A stretch of 18,686 nt of DNA, taken from NCBI GenBank assembly GCA_027328265.1, contig DAHVVD010000012.1:1-18686 (forward strand), in the 5' to 3' direction. Under the pieces are notes generated by a model. The model was not told the DNA's origin, did no database searches, and saw nothing but the letters and a program-made list of their open reading frames with translations. A program made the position numbers and the translations under genes. Position 1 is the first letter of the stretch; every line of letters starts with the position of its first letter. Origin of the DNA: Microcaldota archaeon. Its GTDB lineage: Archaea > Micrarchaeota > Micrarchaeia > Micrarchaeales > CABMGC01. Below, in pieces: positions 1-8,040 of the stretch.

Positions 1-577
1 TTGCATATCTCACAGTCGCATTGGCCTCTTTCATTATTTTGTTGCCTTGCGAATATGGATTATTGCCCATTATTATCAGTAGTCGGGCTGTGATTTGAAG
101 ATCCTGAAGTTTGCCTATCTCTGACGCTCTAACACCATCTACGGCTACGGCTTCCTCATTCCTGGCTATACTATCTGCTGTCTCGACTTTATTAAAGGTA
201 ATACTAATATTTTGATCGGCTATGTTCTCGTTTACACCAAAGGCGGCTTGGGCTAGGCCCCTGAGGTTTGCAGAGATGACATAGGAGATTTGGCGTGCCT
301 GAAGCTCCTGTATGCGCTGAGCGCCATTGCAGGCTTCTTGTTCTCCTTGCCATTGCAGATTTATTTTTTCTCTATCCATCTGGTCCCTGCGTTGCGCTAG
401 GAGTATCATCATATTGAGCTTACCCTGTACTGTCTGTTCTACCAACATCTGCGGAAGAGTATCTGCGCGTGCAGGTAACTTTGCACCAGTAAACAAACTG
501 GCTGTGATAAGCGTGGCTGCAACTGCAGTCTTTAATTCTTTCTTTAATTCTTTAGGGTTTAATCCCATTAATCTCAT
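1..577 (-). CDS. Secreted protein of unknown function, N-terminal part (runs off left edge)
   Basis: Reading the complement from an ATG at 577 gives 192 codons with no stop, continuing past base 1, so the C-terminus is outside the window. Residues 1-17 are basic (MRLMGLNPKELKKELK), followed by a hydrophobic stretch (AVAATLITASLFTGA) and an Ala-Arg-Ala site near residue 38, which together look like a Sec signal peptide. The mature part is rich in Gln, Asn, Ala and Glu, with likely amphipathic helices and one Cys; I recognise no domain. An AAGGT Shine-Dalgarno-like motif lies about 7 bases upstream, favouring this ATG over the second one at 568. It is divergent from rpoH. Third-position A/T is higher than in the polymerase genes, so it may be a more recent or accessory gene. 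The open frame is certain; the function is unknown. Confidence 0.75.
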   Translation of the reverse strand, partial: MRLMGLNPKELKKELKTAVAATLITASLFTGAKLPARADTLPQMLVEQTVQGKLNMMILLAQRRDQMDREKINLQWQGEQEACNGAQRIQELQARQISYVISANLRGLAQAAFGVNENIADQNISITFNKVETADSIARNEEAVAVDGVRASEIGKLQDLQITARLLIIMGNNPYSQGNKIMKEANATVRYA

Positions 578-620
578 GTTTGTACCTTAAGTCGACCTAT
601 ATTGTATTATGATTTTTATC

Positions 621-631
621 CTATTTAAAGG
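621..631 (-). promoter_or_regulatory. Probable TATA box for the secreted-protein gene
   Basis: On the minus strand the sequence reads CTTTAAATAG, centred about 49 bases upstream of the ATG at 577. With the usual archaeal spacing of about 26 bases, transcription would start near 600 and leave a short leader containing the AAGGT ribosome-binding motif. Confidence 0.45.
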
Positions 632-748
632 TTACGAACCTTACGTCTATTGTGCATGTGTAGGGAATTCGGAGGAAACGGCAGCAGGAGTAAGTTGACA
701 AAGTCCGCTCTAAGGCAGTTACAGAAAGTCGCATTTTCAAAACTAAAG

Positions 749-759
749 ATATATAAATA
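749..759 (+). promoter_or_regulatory. TATA box of the RNA polymerase operon
   Basis: ATATATAAATA is a strong archaeal TATA element, and the preceding CTAAAG is purine-rich as a BRE would be. The predicted transcription start is near 780, giving a leader of about 36 bases before rpoH. A 6-base inverted repeat (774-779 and 783-788) straddles the predicted start site. Confidence 0.65.
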
Positions 760-773
760 CTAGTTGTAGTAAT

Positions 774-788
774 GTATGCTACGCATAC
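774..788. repeat. Inverted repeat GTATGC-TAC-GCATAC at the predicted rpoH transcription start
   Basis: Two perfect 6-base arms are separated by 3 bases, about 26 bases downstream of the TATA box centre. The position suits an operator for a dimeric regulator, or a small hairpin at the 5' end of the messenger. No regulator can be named from the sequence. Confidence 0.4.
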
Positions 789-815
789 CATGCAGGTTAG
801 CGCTACTTTTATCCT

Positions 816-1064
816 ATGGGTTATGGTGTATCATTGGTAAGTAAGAGCGACCACGAGTATGTTCCTGTTCACGAACTCCTCAGCGAGAAGGAGATCGGAG
901 GCATACTTGAAAAGATGGGGCTCAAGAAGGAAAACCTGCCAAAGATTTTCTCGTCGGACCCACAGGCGAAGAGGCTGGGTGCGAAGGGAGGGCAGGTAAT
1001 CAGAGTAAGCCGCATTGACAACGGCAACGAGTTCGAGTACTACAGGCTTGTAGTAGAATCTTGA
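816..1064 (+). CDS. rpoH: DNA-directed RNA polymerase subunit H (RpoH/Rpb5 C-terminal homologue)
   Basis: This 82-residue protein matches the small archaeal subunit H, which corresponds to the C-terminal assembly domain of eukaryotic Rpb5 and sits at the lower jaw of the polymerase. Family hallmarks are VPVHELLSEKEI near the N-terminus, then LPKIFSSDPQAKRLGAKGGQVIRVSR, and the terminal YYRLVVES. Length is typical (75-85). The ATG at 816 has no obvious Shine-Dalgarno motif. It is the first gene of the polymerase operon, 10 bases before rpoB2, as in many euryarchaea. An upstream AUG at 790 opens a 16-codon frame that overlaps this start. Confidence 0.93.
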   Translation: MGYGVSLVSKSDHEYVPVHELLSEKEIGGILEKMGLKKENLPKIFSSDPQAKRLGAKGGQVIRVSRIDNGNEFEYYRLVVES

Positions 1065-1074
1065 GCGTGATTTT

Positions 1075-2565
1075 ATGGTTTCAGGCAACAACGCGATATT
1101 AGAGTCTTATCTCACCTCAGCTGTGCTGGTCCAGCACCAGATAGACAGCTACAACAGGTTCCTCGACACAGGCATCGCAAAAGCCATGGGAGGCCAGACT
1201 CTTATAGAGCCAAGCGTCGAGGGATTTGCCCTCAAGCTCGGCGCGGTGAGGATAGGGAGCCCGTCGATAATAGAAGCTGACAGCTCAAGGCGCAACATAC
1301 TCCCGAATGAGGCAAGGCTCAGGAACGTGACATACTCTGCACCTATCTTCATGGAGGTGGTGCCTGTGATAAGGGGCATAGAGAAGACAGCCTCGTATGG
1401 AGAGGTTTACGTCGGCGACCTGCCGATAATGGTCAAGAGCAACATCTGCGCTACGAAGCCCATGACAAGGATGCAGCTTCTCGAGAACGGCGAGGACCCT
1501 GACGATCCAGGTGGATATTTCATAATAAAGGGCGTTGAGAGAGTGCTCATAGGACTTGAAGACGTCGCATCGAACAGAATCATAACCACAAAGGAGAAGA
1601 AGGGCGCGGAGGTAAAGGCACGTGTCTTCTCTTCCACTCCTGGATTCAGGGCGAGATGTGTGGTGACAAGGAACCAGGGAGGAATCTTTCTGGTTGACTT
1701 CCCCACAGTGAGCAAGAGCCTCGAGCTTATACTGCTGCTCAGGGCTCTTGGGCTCCAGGTGGACGACATGAAGGAGTACGCTAGCGAGCTTCTCTCATTC
1801 AAGAACGACATGCTTCTCAACATAGAGCTCAGCCAGATAAACAAGGATGGAGGCATGCAGCCATCCGACGCGCTTCTTGAAGTCGGAAGGCTTGCAGCGC
1901 CAGGACAGGCCAAGGAGTACCAGATAAGGAGGGCTGAGATGCAGCTTGACAATTACCTGCTTCCGCACATCGGCACAGACGCGAAGTCGAGGAAGGACAA
2001 GGCAAGATACCTTCTCGAGATGGCGAGGAAGTCGACTATGGTGGCGAACAGGCTGGTGAAGCAGGACGACAAGGACAATTATGCAAACAAGAGAGTGAGG
2101 TTCTCCGGCGAGCTAATGGAGGAGCTATTCGCATACGCATTCAGATTCTTCATCAAGGAGATAAAGTACCAGATAGAGAGGATGAGCGCTAGGGGAAGAA
2201 GGCTTAGCATACAGTCGATAATAAGCCCAGACACGCTTACAGAAAAAATAGCCTACGCCATGGGGACAGGCACATGGGTTGCTGGTCAGACAGGAGTATC
2301 GCAGGTCCTTGACAGGGTCAATATCATAAGCACGTACGCGCACCTGAGGAGGGTGAAGTCGCCTCTCGCAAAGAGGCATCCGCACTTCAAGGCAAGGGAC
2401 GTGCACGGCACCCAATGGGGCAAGATCTGCCCTTCAGAGAGCCCAGAGGGGCAGGAGGTAGGCCTTACGAAGTACCTTGCGCTCATGTCGAAAGTCACAG
2501 TAGGAGCTGAGGAGGACGCGGTTGAGAGGGAAATCAAGAGTATGGGAAAGATAGAGAGCATATGA
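1075..2565 (+). CDS. rpoB2: DNA-directed RNA polymerase subunit B'' (RpoB N-terminal half)
   Basis: This 496-residue protein is the N-terminal half of the second largest polymerase subunit (protrusion, lobe and fork), encoded separately from B'. Visible family features are the opening SAVLVQHQIDSYNRF, the APIFMEV segment near residue 90, FIIKGVERVLIG near 150, DNYANKRVRFSGELMEELF near 340, and the fork-region motif WGKICPSESPEGQEVGL at about 448-464. The split falls shortly after this motif, as in archaea with a divided RpoB. GTGAT, 3 bases before the ATG, can pair with the 16S rRNA tail as the 3' part of an extended Shine-Dalgarno sequence. It is 10 bases after rpoH and 4 (or 10) bases before rpoB1. 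Confidence 0.96.
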   Translation: MVSGNNAILESYLTSAVLVQHQIDSYNRFLDTGIAKAMGGQTLIEPSVEGFALKLGAVRIGSPSIIEADSSRRNILPNEARLRNVTYSAPIFMEVVPVIRGIEKTASYGEVYVGDLPIMVKSNICATKPMTRMQLLENGEDPDDPGGYFIIKGVERVLIGLEDVASNRIITTKEKKGAEVKARVFSSTPGFRARCVVTRNQGGIFLVDFPTVSKSLELILLLRALGLQVDDMKEYASELLSFKNDMLLNIELSQINKDGGMQPSDALLEVGRLAAPGQAKEYQIRRAEMQLDNYLLPHIGTDAKSRKDKARYLLEMARKSTMVANRLVKQDDKDNYANKRVRFSGELMEELFAYAFRFFIKEIKYQIERMSARGRRLSIQSIISPDTLTEKIAYAMGTGTWVAGQTGVSQVLDRVNIISTYAHLRRVKSPLAKRHPHFKARDVHGTQWGKICPSESPEGQEVGLTKYLALMSKVTVGAEEDAVEREIKSMGKIESI

Positions 2566-2568
2566 GGT
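2564..2568 (+). promoter_or_regulatory. Ribosome-binding site that decides the rpoB1 start
   Basis: GAGGT overlaps the rpoB2 stop codon. It lies only 1 base before the first ATG (2570) but 7 bases before the second in-frame ATG (2576). The normal spacing therefore favours initiation at 2576. Confidence 0.5.
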
Positions 2569-2569
2569 T

Positions 2570-4405
2570 ATGATTATGGCTGACAAAGGCAACAGGAAAG
2601 TATACCTGCATCTTAATGGGAAGGCGATAGGCTATGTCGAGCAGCCCGAGGCATTCGTTGCAGAGGTAAGGAGCTCGAGGAGGAAGGGCCAGATCTCGGG
2701 AGAGGTCAACATCGCCTACTTCCAGAAGAACGGTGAGATACACATAAATACAGACAGGGGAAGGCTGAGGAGGCCTTACGTCATAGTGGAGAACGGAAAA
2801 TCAAAGCTCACCGCCGAGACCTTGGAAAAGCTCAAGAAGAACGAGATAAACTTCAACTACCTTCTCAGAAGCGGAATGGTAGAATATCTCGACGCCGAGG
2901 AGGAGGAGAACGCGTTCATTGCGCTTAGCGAGGAGCAGGTCAACGAGAAGACAACGCACCTCGAGACAAACTTCACCTCCATATTCGGGCTTACGATAAA
3001 CACCTCGCCCTACCCGGAGCACAACGCACTCGCAAGGCATGCGATGAGCGCCAACTTCATAAAGCAGGCAGAGGGCATTTTCGCATCCAACTTTAACCAG
3101 AGATTCGATTCCAGAGGTTACATACTCTTCTATCCGCAGGTGCCGATAGTCTCCACAGCCGCGTACACCTCAGCCGGAATAGACAAACATCCAAGCGGGC
3201 AGAACTTTGTTGTCGCAATCTCTACCTATTACGGATACAACATGGCAGACGCGCTTGTGATAAACAAGGCAGCTGTGGACAGGGGCCTTGGAAGGAGCCT
3301 TTTCTACAAATCGTACAGCGATGAGGAGAGAAGGTATCCAGGAGGGCAGCGGGACAGATTCAAGATGCCAGCGCCTACTGCTGATGGATACATGGGAGAG
3401 CACGCCTACTCAAAGCTTAGCGAGGATGGCATAATAGAGCCGGAGATGGAGGTAAGCGAAGGCGACGTCCTCATAGGGAAGGTCGCGCCTCCGAGATTCC
3501 TAGAGGAGAGCATAGGAGCCGGAGGCCTTGAGGAAAAGATGCGTGATGATTCAACAGTGCTCAAGACAGGAGAGGTAGGGAAGGTTGACAGCGTGATACT
3601 CACCGAGACTACAGGAGCAACAAGAGTGGTAAAGGTCAGGATAAGAAGCCTTAGGATACCGGAGAAGGGAGACAAATTCGCAAGCAGGCACGGCCAGAAG
3701 GGCGTGGTCGCGCTCATAGTCAACCAGGAGGACATGCCTTTCTCCGACAGTGGAATAGTTCCGGACCTGCTGCTCAACCCACACAGCATTCCTACCAGGC
3801 TTACCTTCGGCCACCTTATGGAGATGCTTGCAGGTAAGGCGGGAACGGTGAGCGGAGAGAAAGTAGACGGCACCGCCTTTGTCGGAGACGGCAAAGAGAG
3901 GCTTGCAGATTACAGCCAGACGCTCAAATCCCACAACTTCGACGAATATGGAGACGAGACTCTTTACGACGGCATAACAGGCACGGCATTCAAGGCGAAG
4001 GTCTTCACGGGGGTGGTCTACTACAACAGGCTCTACCACATGGTGAGCAACAAGATACAGGTAAGGAGCAGGGGGAAGGTTCAGATACTGACGCACCAGC
4101 CTACTGAAGTAAAGGCGAGGCAGGGAGCACTCAGATTCGGGGAGATGGAACGTGATGCCCTGATAGGCCACGGAGCGAGCCTTCTGCTGAAGGAGAGGAT
4201 GCTCGACCAGAGCGACAAGACGACAGTGCTCATATGCAGGCAGTGCGGCGACATAGGCTATTACGACCACATAAAGAGGACTACAGTCTGCCCTACTTGC
4301 GGAAGCGGGCAGCTCACGCCTGTGGACATAAGCTATGCGTTCAAGGTGCTGCTCGACGAGATAAAGTCGATGCACATACTCCCGAGCATAAAACTGAAGG
4401 AATGA
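2570..4405 (+). CDS. rpoB1: DNA-directed RNA polymerase subunit B' (RpoB C-terminal half)
   Basis: This is the C-terminal half of the second largest subunit (hybrid-binding, wall, anchor and clamp parts). The longest frame has 611 residues; Shine-Dalgarno spacing suggests 609 from the ATG at 2576 (MADKGNRK). Recognisable segments, in 2570 numbering, are GYNMADALVINKAA near 220, the active-site loop GDKFASRHGQKGV at 367-379, and PHSIPTRLTFGHLMEM near 407. The C-terminal QVRSRGKVQILTHQPT block follows near 490, and then a four-cysteine zinc site (CRQC about 556-559, CPTC about 574-577) in the clamp. It is followed 4 bases later by rpoA1. Length and motif order are normal. Confidence 0.96.
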   Translation: MIMADKGNRKVYLHLNGKAIGYVEQPEAFVAEVRSSRRKGQISGEVNIAYFQKNGEIHINTDRGRLRRPYVIVENGKSKLTAETLEKLKKNEINFNYLLRSGMVEYLDAEEEENAFIALSEEQVNEKTTHLETNFTSIFGLTINTSPYPEHNALARHAMSANFIKQAEGIFASNFNQRFDSRGYILFYPQVPIVSTAAYTSAGIDKHPSGQNFVVAISTYYGYNMADALVINKAAVDRGLGRSLFYKSYSDEERRYPGGQRDRFKMPAPTADGYMGEHAYSKLSEDGIIEPEMEVSEGDVLIGKVAPPRFLEESIGAGGLEEKMRDDSTVLKTGEVGKVDSVILTETTGATRVVKVRIRSLRIPEKGDKFASRHGQKGVVALIVNQEDMPFSDSGIVPDLLLNPHSIPTRLTFGHLMEMLAGKAGTVSGEKVDGTAFVGDGKERLADYSQTLKSHNFDEYGDETLYDGITGTAFKAKVFTGVVYYNRLYHMVSNKIQVRSRGKVQILTHQPTEVKARQGALRFGEMERDALIGHGASLLLKERMLDQSDKTTVLICRQCGDIGYYDHIKRTTVCPTCGSGQLTPVDISYAFKVLLDEIKSMHILPSIKLKE

Positions 4406-4409
4406 TATA

Positions 4410-6986
4410 ATGCAGGCTGAAAATATCGATTATATAAGGTTCGGCATCGTCTCGCCAGAGGAAGTGAAAAGGATAAGCGTGGCGAAGCTGAACGTGCCCG
4501 ATACCTACAACGAGGACGGCTACCCTATAGACGGAGGCCTGCTCGACCAGAGGCTCGGAGTAATAGACCCGGGACTCATCTGCAAGACATGCGGGGCCAG
4601 GGCAAAGACCTGCCCGGGCCACTTCGGCCACATAGAGCTCGTCAAGCCCACGATACACTCTGAGTTCTCGAAGATAATCTACATGGTACTGCAAGCTACC
4701 TGCTTGAACTGCCACAGAATCCTCCTAGATGAGGAGCAGATCGCGGAGCTCAGGACGAAGGAGGTGGAGGACATCGCGGCGGAGAACCAGGCCAACGTTA
4801 ATGTTGAAAGCACAGACGAGGAGAAGGAGACCTCGCACCAGATCTCTAAGCAGAAACTGAAGCAGAAGAAGGTCAAGAGGACAAAGAAATGCCCATACTG
4901 CGACGAGGAGCAGCCGAAGATAAAGTTCTCGCAGCCTACTTACTTCACAGTGGGAGACAGAAGGCTGAAGCCTGATGAGATAAGGGACATGCTGGCTAAG
5001 ATAAGCGACGGCGACCTGCGCTTCCTCAACATAGACCCGCAGAGGAGCAGGCCTGAGTGGCTCATACTCACATCGCTCCTCGTGCCGCCAGTGAATGTCA
5101 GGCCGAGCATAACGCTTGAATCCGGAGAGAGAAGCGAGGACGACCTGACGCACAAGCTTGTGGACATAATGAGGATAAACCAGAGGCTGGAGCAGAACAT
5201 AAACGCTGGAGCGCCACAGATAATCATAGACGACCTCTGGGAACTGCTGCAGTACCACGTGACTGCATACTTCAACAATGAGACTTCGGGAATACCTCCG
5301 GCGAGGCACAGGAGCGGAAGGGCGCTCAAGACTCTCGCTCAGAGGCTCAAGGGCAAGGAGGGAAGGTTCAGGTACAATCTCAGCGGAAAGAGAGTAAACT
5401 ACTCGGCAAGGACTGTCATCAGCGTTGATCCGTACCTTGACATAAACGAGGTAGGCGTGCCTCAGGAGATAGCAGAGAAGCTCACAGTGCCTTTCTACGT
5501 CACAGCTTGGAACATCGAGAGAGCCAAGGAGCTGCTCACAAGCAAGACCTACCCGTTGGTACTCAACATGATAATGCAGGACGGCAAGAGGATAAGGCTG
5601 ATAGACGCGAACAGAGAGGAGCTGCTCAAGAACCTCGCCACGGGAACCATACTTGAGAGGCAGATCATCAACGGCGACATAGCCCTGTTCAACAGACAGC
5701 CTTCACTGCACAGGATCTCGATTATGGCGCACAAGATGAAGGTGCTGCCCGGCAAGACTTTCAGGATAAACTACTGCACAACAGCGCCATACAACGCGGA
5801 CTTCGACGGAGACGAGATGAACCTCCACGTTCCGCAGACCTTAGAGGCGCAGGCAGAGGCAAGGTACCTCATGCAGGTGCAGTACCAGATCTTCTCGCCC
5901 AGGGATGGCGCCGCAATAATCACAAACAGCGAGGACGGCATCAGCGGCATGTATTCGCTTACGAATGACGGCAACAAGCTCACAATGGACGAGGCGTGCT
6001 ACCTTCTCGGAATATGCAACGTATACGAACTGCCGAAGGCTGACAAGGACGGCATGTACAGCGGCAAGGACATCTTCTCGATGATCCTCCCGAAGGACAT
6101 GGATTACGTCCAGGAAACCTCAAGGGGCAGGTTCGTGATAAAGAAAGGGAAGCTGGTGGAAGGGGTAGTCACAAAGGAAACTTATGGCAGGGACAACGGC
6201 CTCTCGATAAAAATAGCGATGGACTACGGCTATGACGAGCTGAGGAGGTTCATATACATCTCATCGAAGCTCTCAGACGCGTATGTCACGCTGGCTGGAG
6301 TGACAGTGGGGGTGAAGGAGTACTCGATAGACCAGAAGGCTGAGGAGGAGAAGACGAAGATACTCAATGAGACATTCAAGAAAGTCGAGGACCTAATAGT
6401 GGAGTACAGGAGTGGGAAGCTAGAACCGCTCATAGGCTACACGCCTAAGGAGTCCTTGGAGAGGATGATAATAGCGGAGCTTAACCTCGCAAGGAGTAAG
6501 GCAGGAGAATATCTCGCGAAGCACTCTGATGCGGATAACAGCGCAGTGCAGATGGCACGTTCGGGATCGAGAGGCAGCATACTTAACCTTGAGCAGATGA
6601 GCATGTTCCTCGGCCAGCAAGCAACGCTCAGCGGAGGCAGGATAAAGAGGGGCTACTACACAGGAAGAGTGCTTCCGCACATAATGCCAAACGATTACGG
6701 GCCGGCTGCGAGGGGATTCATAGTCACAAACTATTACTCCGGCCTTTCGCCAGTAGACCTCTTCATGCACGCTGTGGGCTCCAGAGGCTCGGAGGTTTAC
6801 AAGGCATTGCTTACAGGAAGGAGCGGATACCTCTACAGAAGGCTATCCAACGCGCTGCAGGACTATTATGTCAGGAAGGACCTCAGCGTCAGAGACATAA
6901 ACAACAACATAATCCAGACAATATACGGCGGAGACGCGATAGACCCGGTAAAAGTACAGTTCGCAAAGATGGCGGAGAAGGAATGA
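4410..6986 (+). CDS. rpoA1: DNA-directed RNA polymerase subunit A' (largest subunit, N-terminal part)
   Basis: This 858-residue subunit carries the catalytic Mg-binding loop NADFDGDEMNLHVPQ, with the three aspartates at 464, 466 and 468. The N-terminal clamp has two zinc sites: C58-x2-C61-x6-C68-x2-H71 (CPGHFGH), and C98/C101 with C161/C164. The linker between the halves of the second site (about 105-160) is long and highly charged, with acidic and then Lys-rich blocks. Other landmarks are FRYNLSGKRVNYSARTVIS near 325 and FNRQPSLHR near 428. It contains the funnel and bridge-helix region (GYLYRRLSNALQDYYV near the end) and breaks before the trigger-loop part, which is encoded by rpoA2. GGAATGAT lies just upstream of the start. 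It is 4 bases after rpoB1 and 4 bases before rpoA2. Confidence 0.97.
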   Translation: MQAENIDYIRFGIVSPEEVKRISVAKLNVPDTYNEDGYPIDGGLLDQRLGVIDPGLICKTCGARAKTCPGHFGHIELVKPTIHSEFSKIIYMVLQATCLNCHRILLDEEQIAELRTKEVEDIAAENQANVNVESTDEEKETSHQISKQKLKQKKVKRTKKCPYCDEEQPKIKFSQPTYFTVGDRRLKPDEIRDMLAKISDGDLRFLNIDPQRSRPEWLILTSLLVPPVNVRPSITLESGERSEDDLTHKLVDIMRINQRLEQNINAGAPQIIIDDLWELLQYHVTAYFNNETSGIPPARHRSGRALKTLAQRLKGKEGRFRYNLSGKRVNYSARTVISVDPYLDINEVGVPQEIAEKLTVPFYVTAWNIERAKELLTSKTYPLVLNMIMQDGKRIRLIDANREELLKNLATGTILERQIINGDIALFNRQPSLHRISIMAHKMKVLPGKTFRINYCTTAPYNADFDGDEMNLHVPQTLEAQAEARYLMQVQYQIFSPRDGAAIITNSEDGISGMYSLTNDGNKLTMDEACYLLGICNVYELPKADKDGMYSGKDIFSMILPKDMDYVQETSRGRFVIKKGKLVEGVVTKETYGRDNGLSIKIAMDYGYDELRRFIYISSKLSDAYVTLAGVTVGVKEYSIDQKAEEEKTKILNETFKKVEDLIVEYRSGKLEPLIGYTPKESLERMIIAELNLARSKAGEYLAKHSDADNSAVQMARSGSRGSILNLEQMSMFLGQQATLSGGRIKRGYYTGRVLPHIMPNDYGPAARGFIVTNYYSGLSPVDLFMHAVGSRGSEVYKALLTGRSGYLYRRLSNALQDYYVRKDLSVRDINNNIIQTIYGGDAIDPVKVQFAKMAEKE

Positions 6987-6990
6987 TCAT

Positions 6991-8034
6991 ATGGCAAACG
7001 TGAAAGGAAAGAGGTTCATAGTAAATTACGGCGAGCCAGTGGGCATGATTGCAGCCCAGTCAATAGGAGAGCCGGGAACGCAGATGATACTCAGGACATT
7101 CCACTACGCGGGAATCGAGGCTACAATCGCAACTTCAGGGCTTCCAAGAATAGTGGAGCTTGTCGACGCGAGGAAGAAGCCTGCAACTCCCATAACCTAC
7201 ATCTACCTTAATTCCTCGACGAGGAACAGTTTCGAGAAGGCAGAAGCGGTGGCAAAAAAGATAAACGAGGTGAACATGGGAGCGATAACAAGGAGGTCGA
7301 TAGAGAATTTCTCGAAAGGAGCCATAAAATTCATACTCGACGAGCAGACTCTTGCCGCAAACGAACTTACGCCGCAGCAGGTCGCGCAGAAATTGGCAAA
7401 GAGCATGGAGGTGCATACAAAGGTCGACAAGGGCGGCGACATAATAGTGAGGCTCAAGACAAAGAAACTCAGCGAGATCAGGGCAATAAACGTAAAGATA
7501 ATGAAGAAGACGATCCAGGGAGTCGAGGGTGCTGGGAAGGCTGTGATCCAGAGAAGCAAGGACGGAGAGTTCTACATAGTTGCAGCGGGCAGCAACGTAG
7601 AGGCCCTGATAGACATAGACGGGATCGACAAGACAAGGCTTTACACTAACGACGTCTTCGCCATGAACAGGTTATTTGGGATAGAAGCGGCGAGAAACAC
7701 GCTCATACGCGAACTCAAGAATACGCTGGACGAGCAGAAGATAGACGTAGACGAGAGGCACATCGCCCTCGTGGCGGACGCCATGACATACAGCGGCGAC
7801 ATAAAGGGTGTGGGAAGGCACGGCCTGAGCGGCCAGAAGAACTCGGTCTTCGCGAAGGCGGCATATGAGGAGACAGTGAAGCACCTAGTAAACGCGGCTG
7901 CGTTCGGCGAGATAGACCCGATGAGAGGAGTAACAGAGAACATACTCGTGGGCAAGCAGATACCGATAGGCACGGGCTCGGTAAGGCTCGCGATAAAGAA
8001 AGAGGACCTCAAGAAGGCGAAGCCAGTAAAGTAA
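6991..8034 (+). CDS. rpoA2: DNA-directed RNA polymerase subunit A'' (largest subunit, C-terminal part)
   Basis: This 347-residue C-terminal part of the largest subunit begins with the trigger-helix region (NYGEPVGMIAAQSIGEPGTQ, residues 13-32, then LRTFHYAG). It ends with the cleft domain: NDVFAMNRLFGIEAARN near 212-228, MTYSGDIKGVGRHGLSG near 265, and FGEIDPMRGVTENILVGKQIPIGTG near 303. It is slightly shorter than most family members. TGATC directly before the ATG can pair with the end of 16S rRNA. In many archaea this gene is followed by rpl30e, nusA and rps12/rps7. Here the operon ends and lplA converges after 6 bases. Confidence 0.96.
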   Translation: MANVKGKRFIVNYGEPVGMIAAQSIGEPGTQMILRTFHYAGIEATIATSGLPRIVELVDARKKPATPITYIYLNSSTRNSFEKAEAVAKKINEVNMGAITRRSIENFSKGAIKFILDEQTLAANELTPQQVAQKLAKSMEVHTKVDKGGDIIVRLKTKKLSEIRAINVKIMKKTIQGVEGAGKAVIQRSKDGEFYIVAAGSNVEALIDIDGIDKTRLYTNDVFAMNRLFGIEAARNTLIRELKNTLDEQKIDVDERHIALVADAMTYSGDIKGVGRHGLSGQKNSVFAKAAYEETVKHLVNAAAFGEIDPMRGVTENILVGKQIPIGTGSVRLAIKKEDLKKAKPVK

Positions 8035-8040
8035 AATCAG

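Noticed and set aside
327..590. 87-residue open frame on the plus strand
   Set aside because: It is antisense to the longer secreted-protein frame, which has a signal peptide, a ribosome site and an upstream TATA box. The plus frame has a Cys/Ser-rich composition with no recognisable features.
656..763. 35-codon frame starting MCREFGGNGSRSK before rpoH
   Set aside because: It runs through the rpoH TATA box and has no promoter of its own or recognisable features.
1407..1952. 181-residue minus-strand frame inside rpoB2
   Set aside because: Antisense shadow with Ser/Leu-rich, non-protein-like composition over a well conserved gene.
3551..4375. 274-residue open frame on the minus strand inside rpoB1
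   Set aside because: The opposite strand encodes conserved RpoB' motifs throughout. Long antisense frames arise from the codon bias of such genes.
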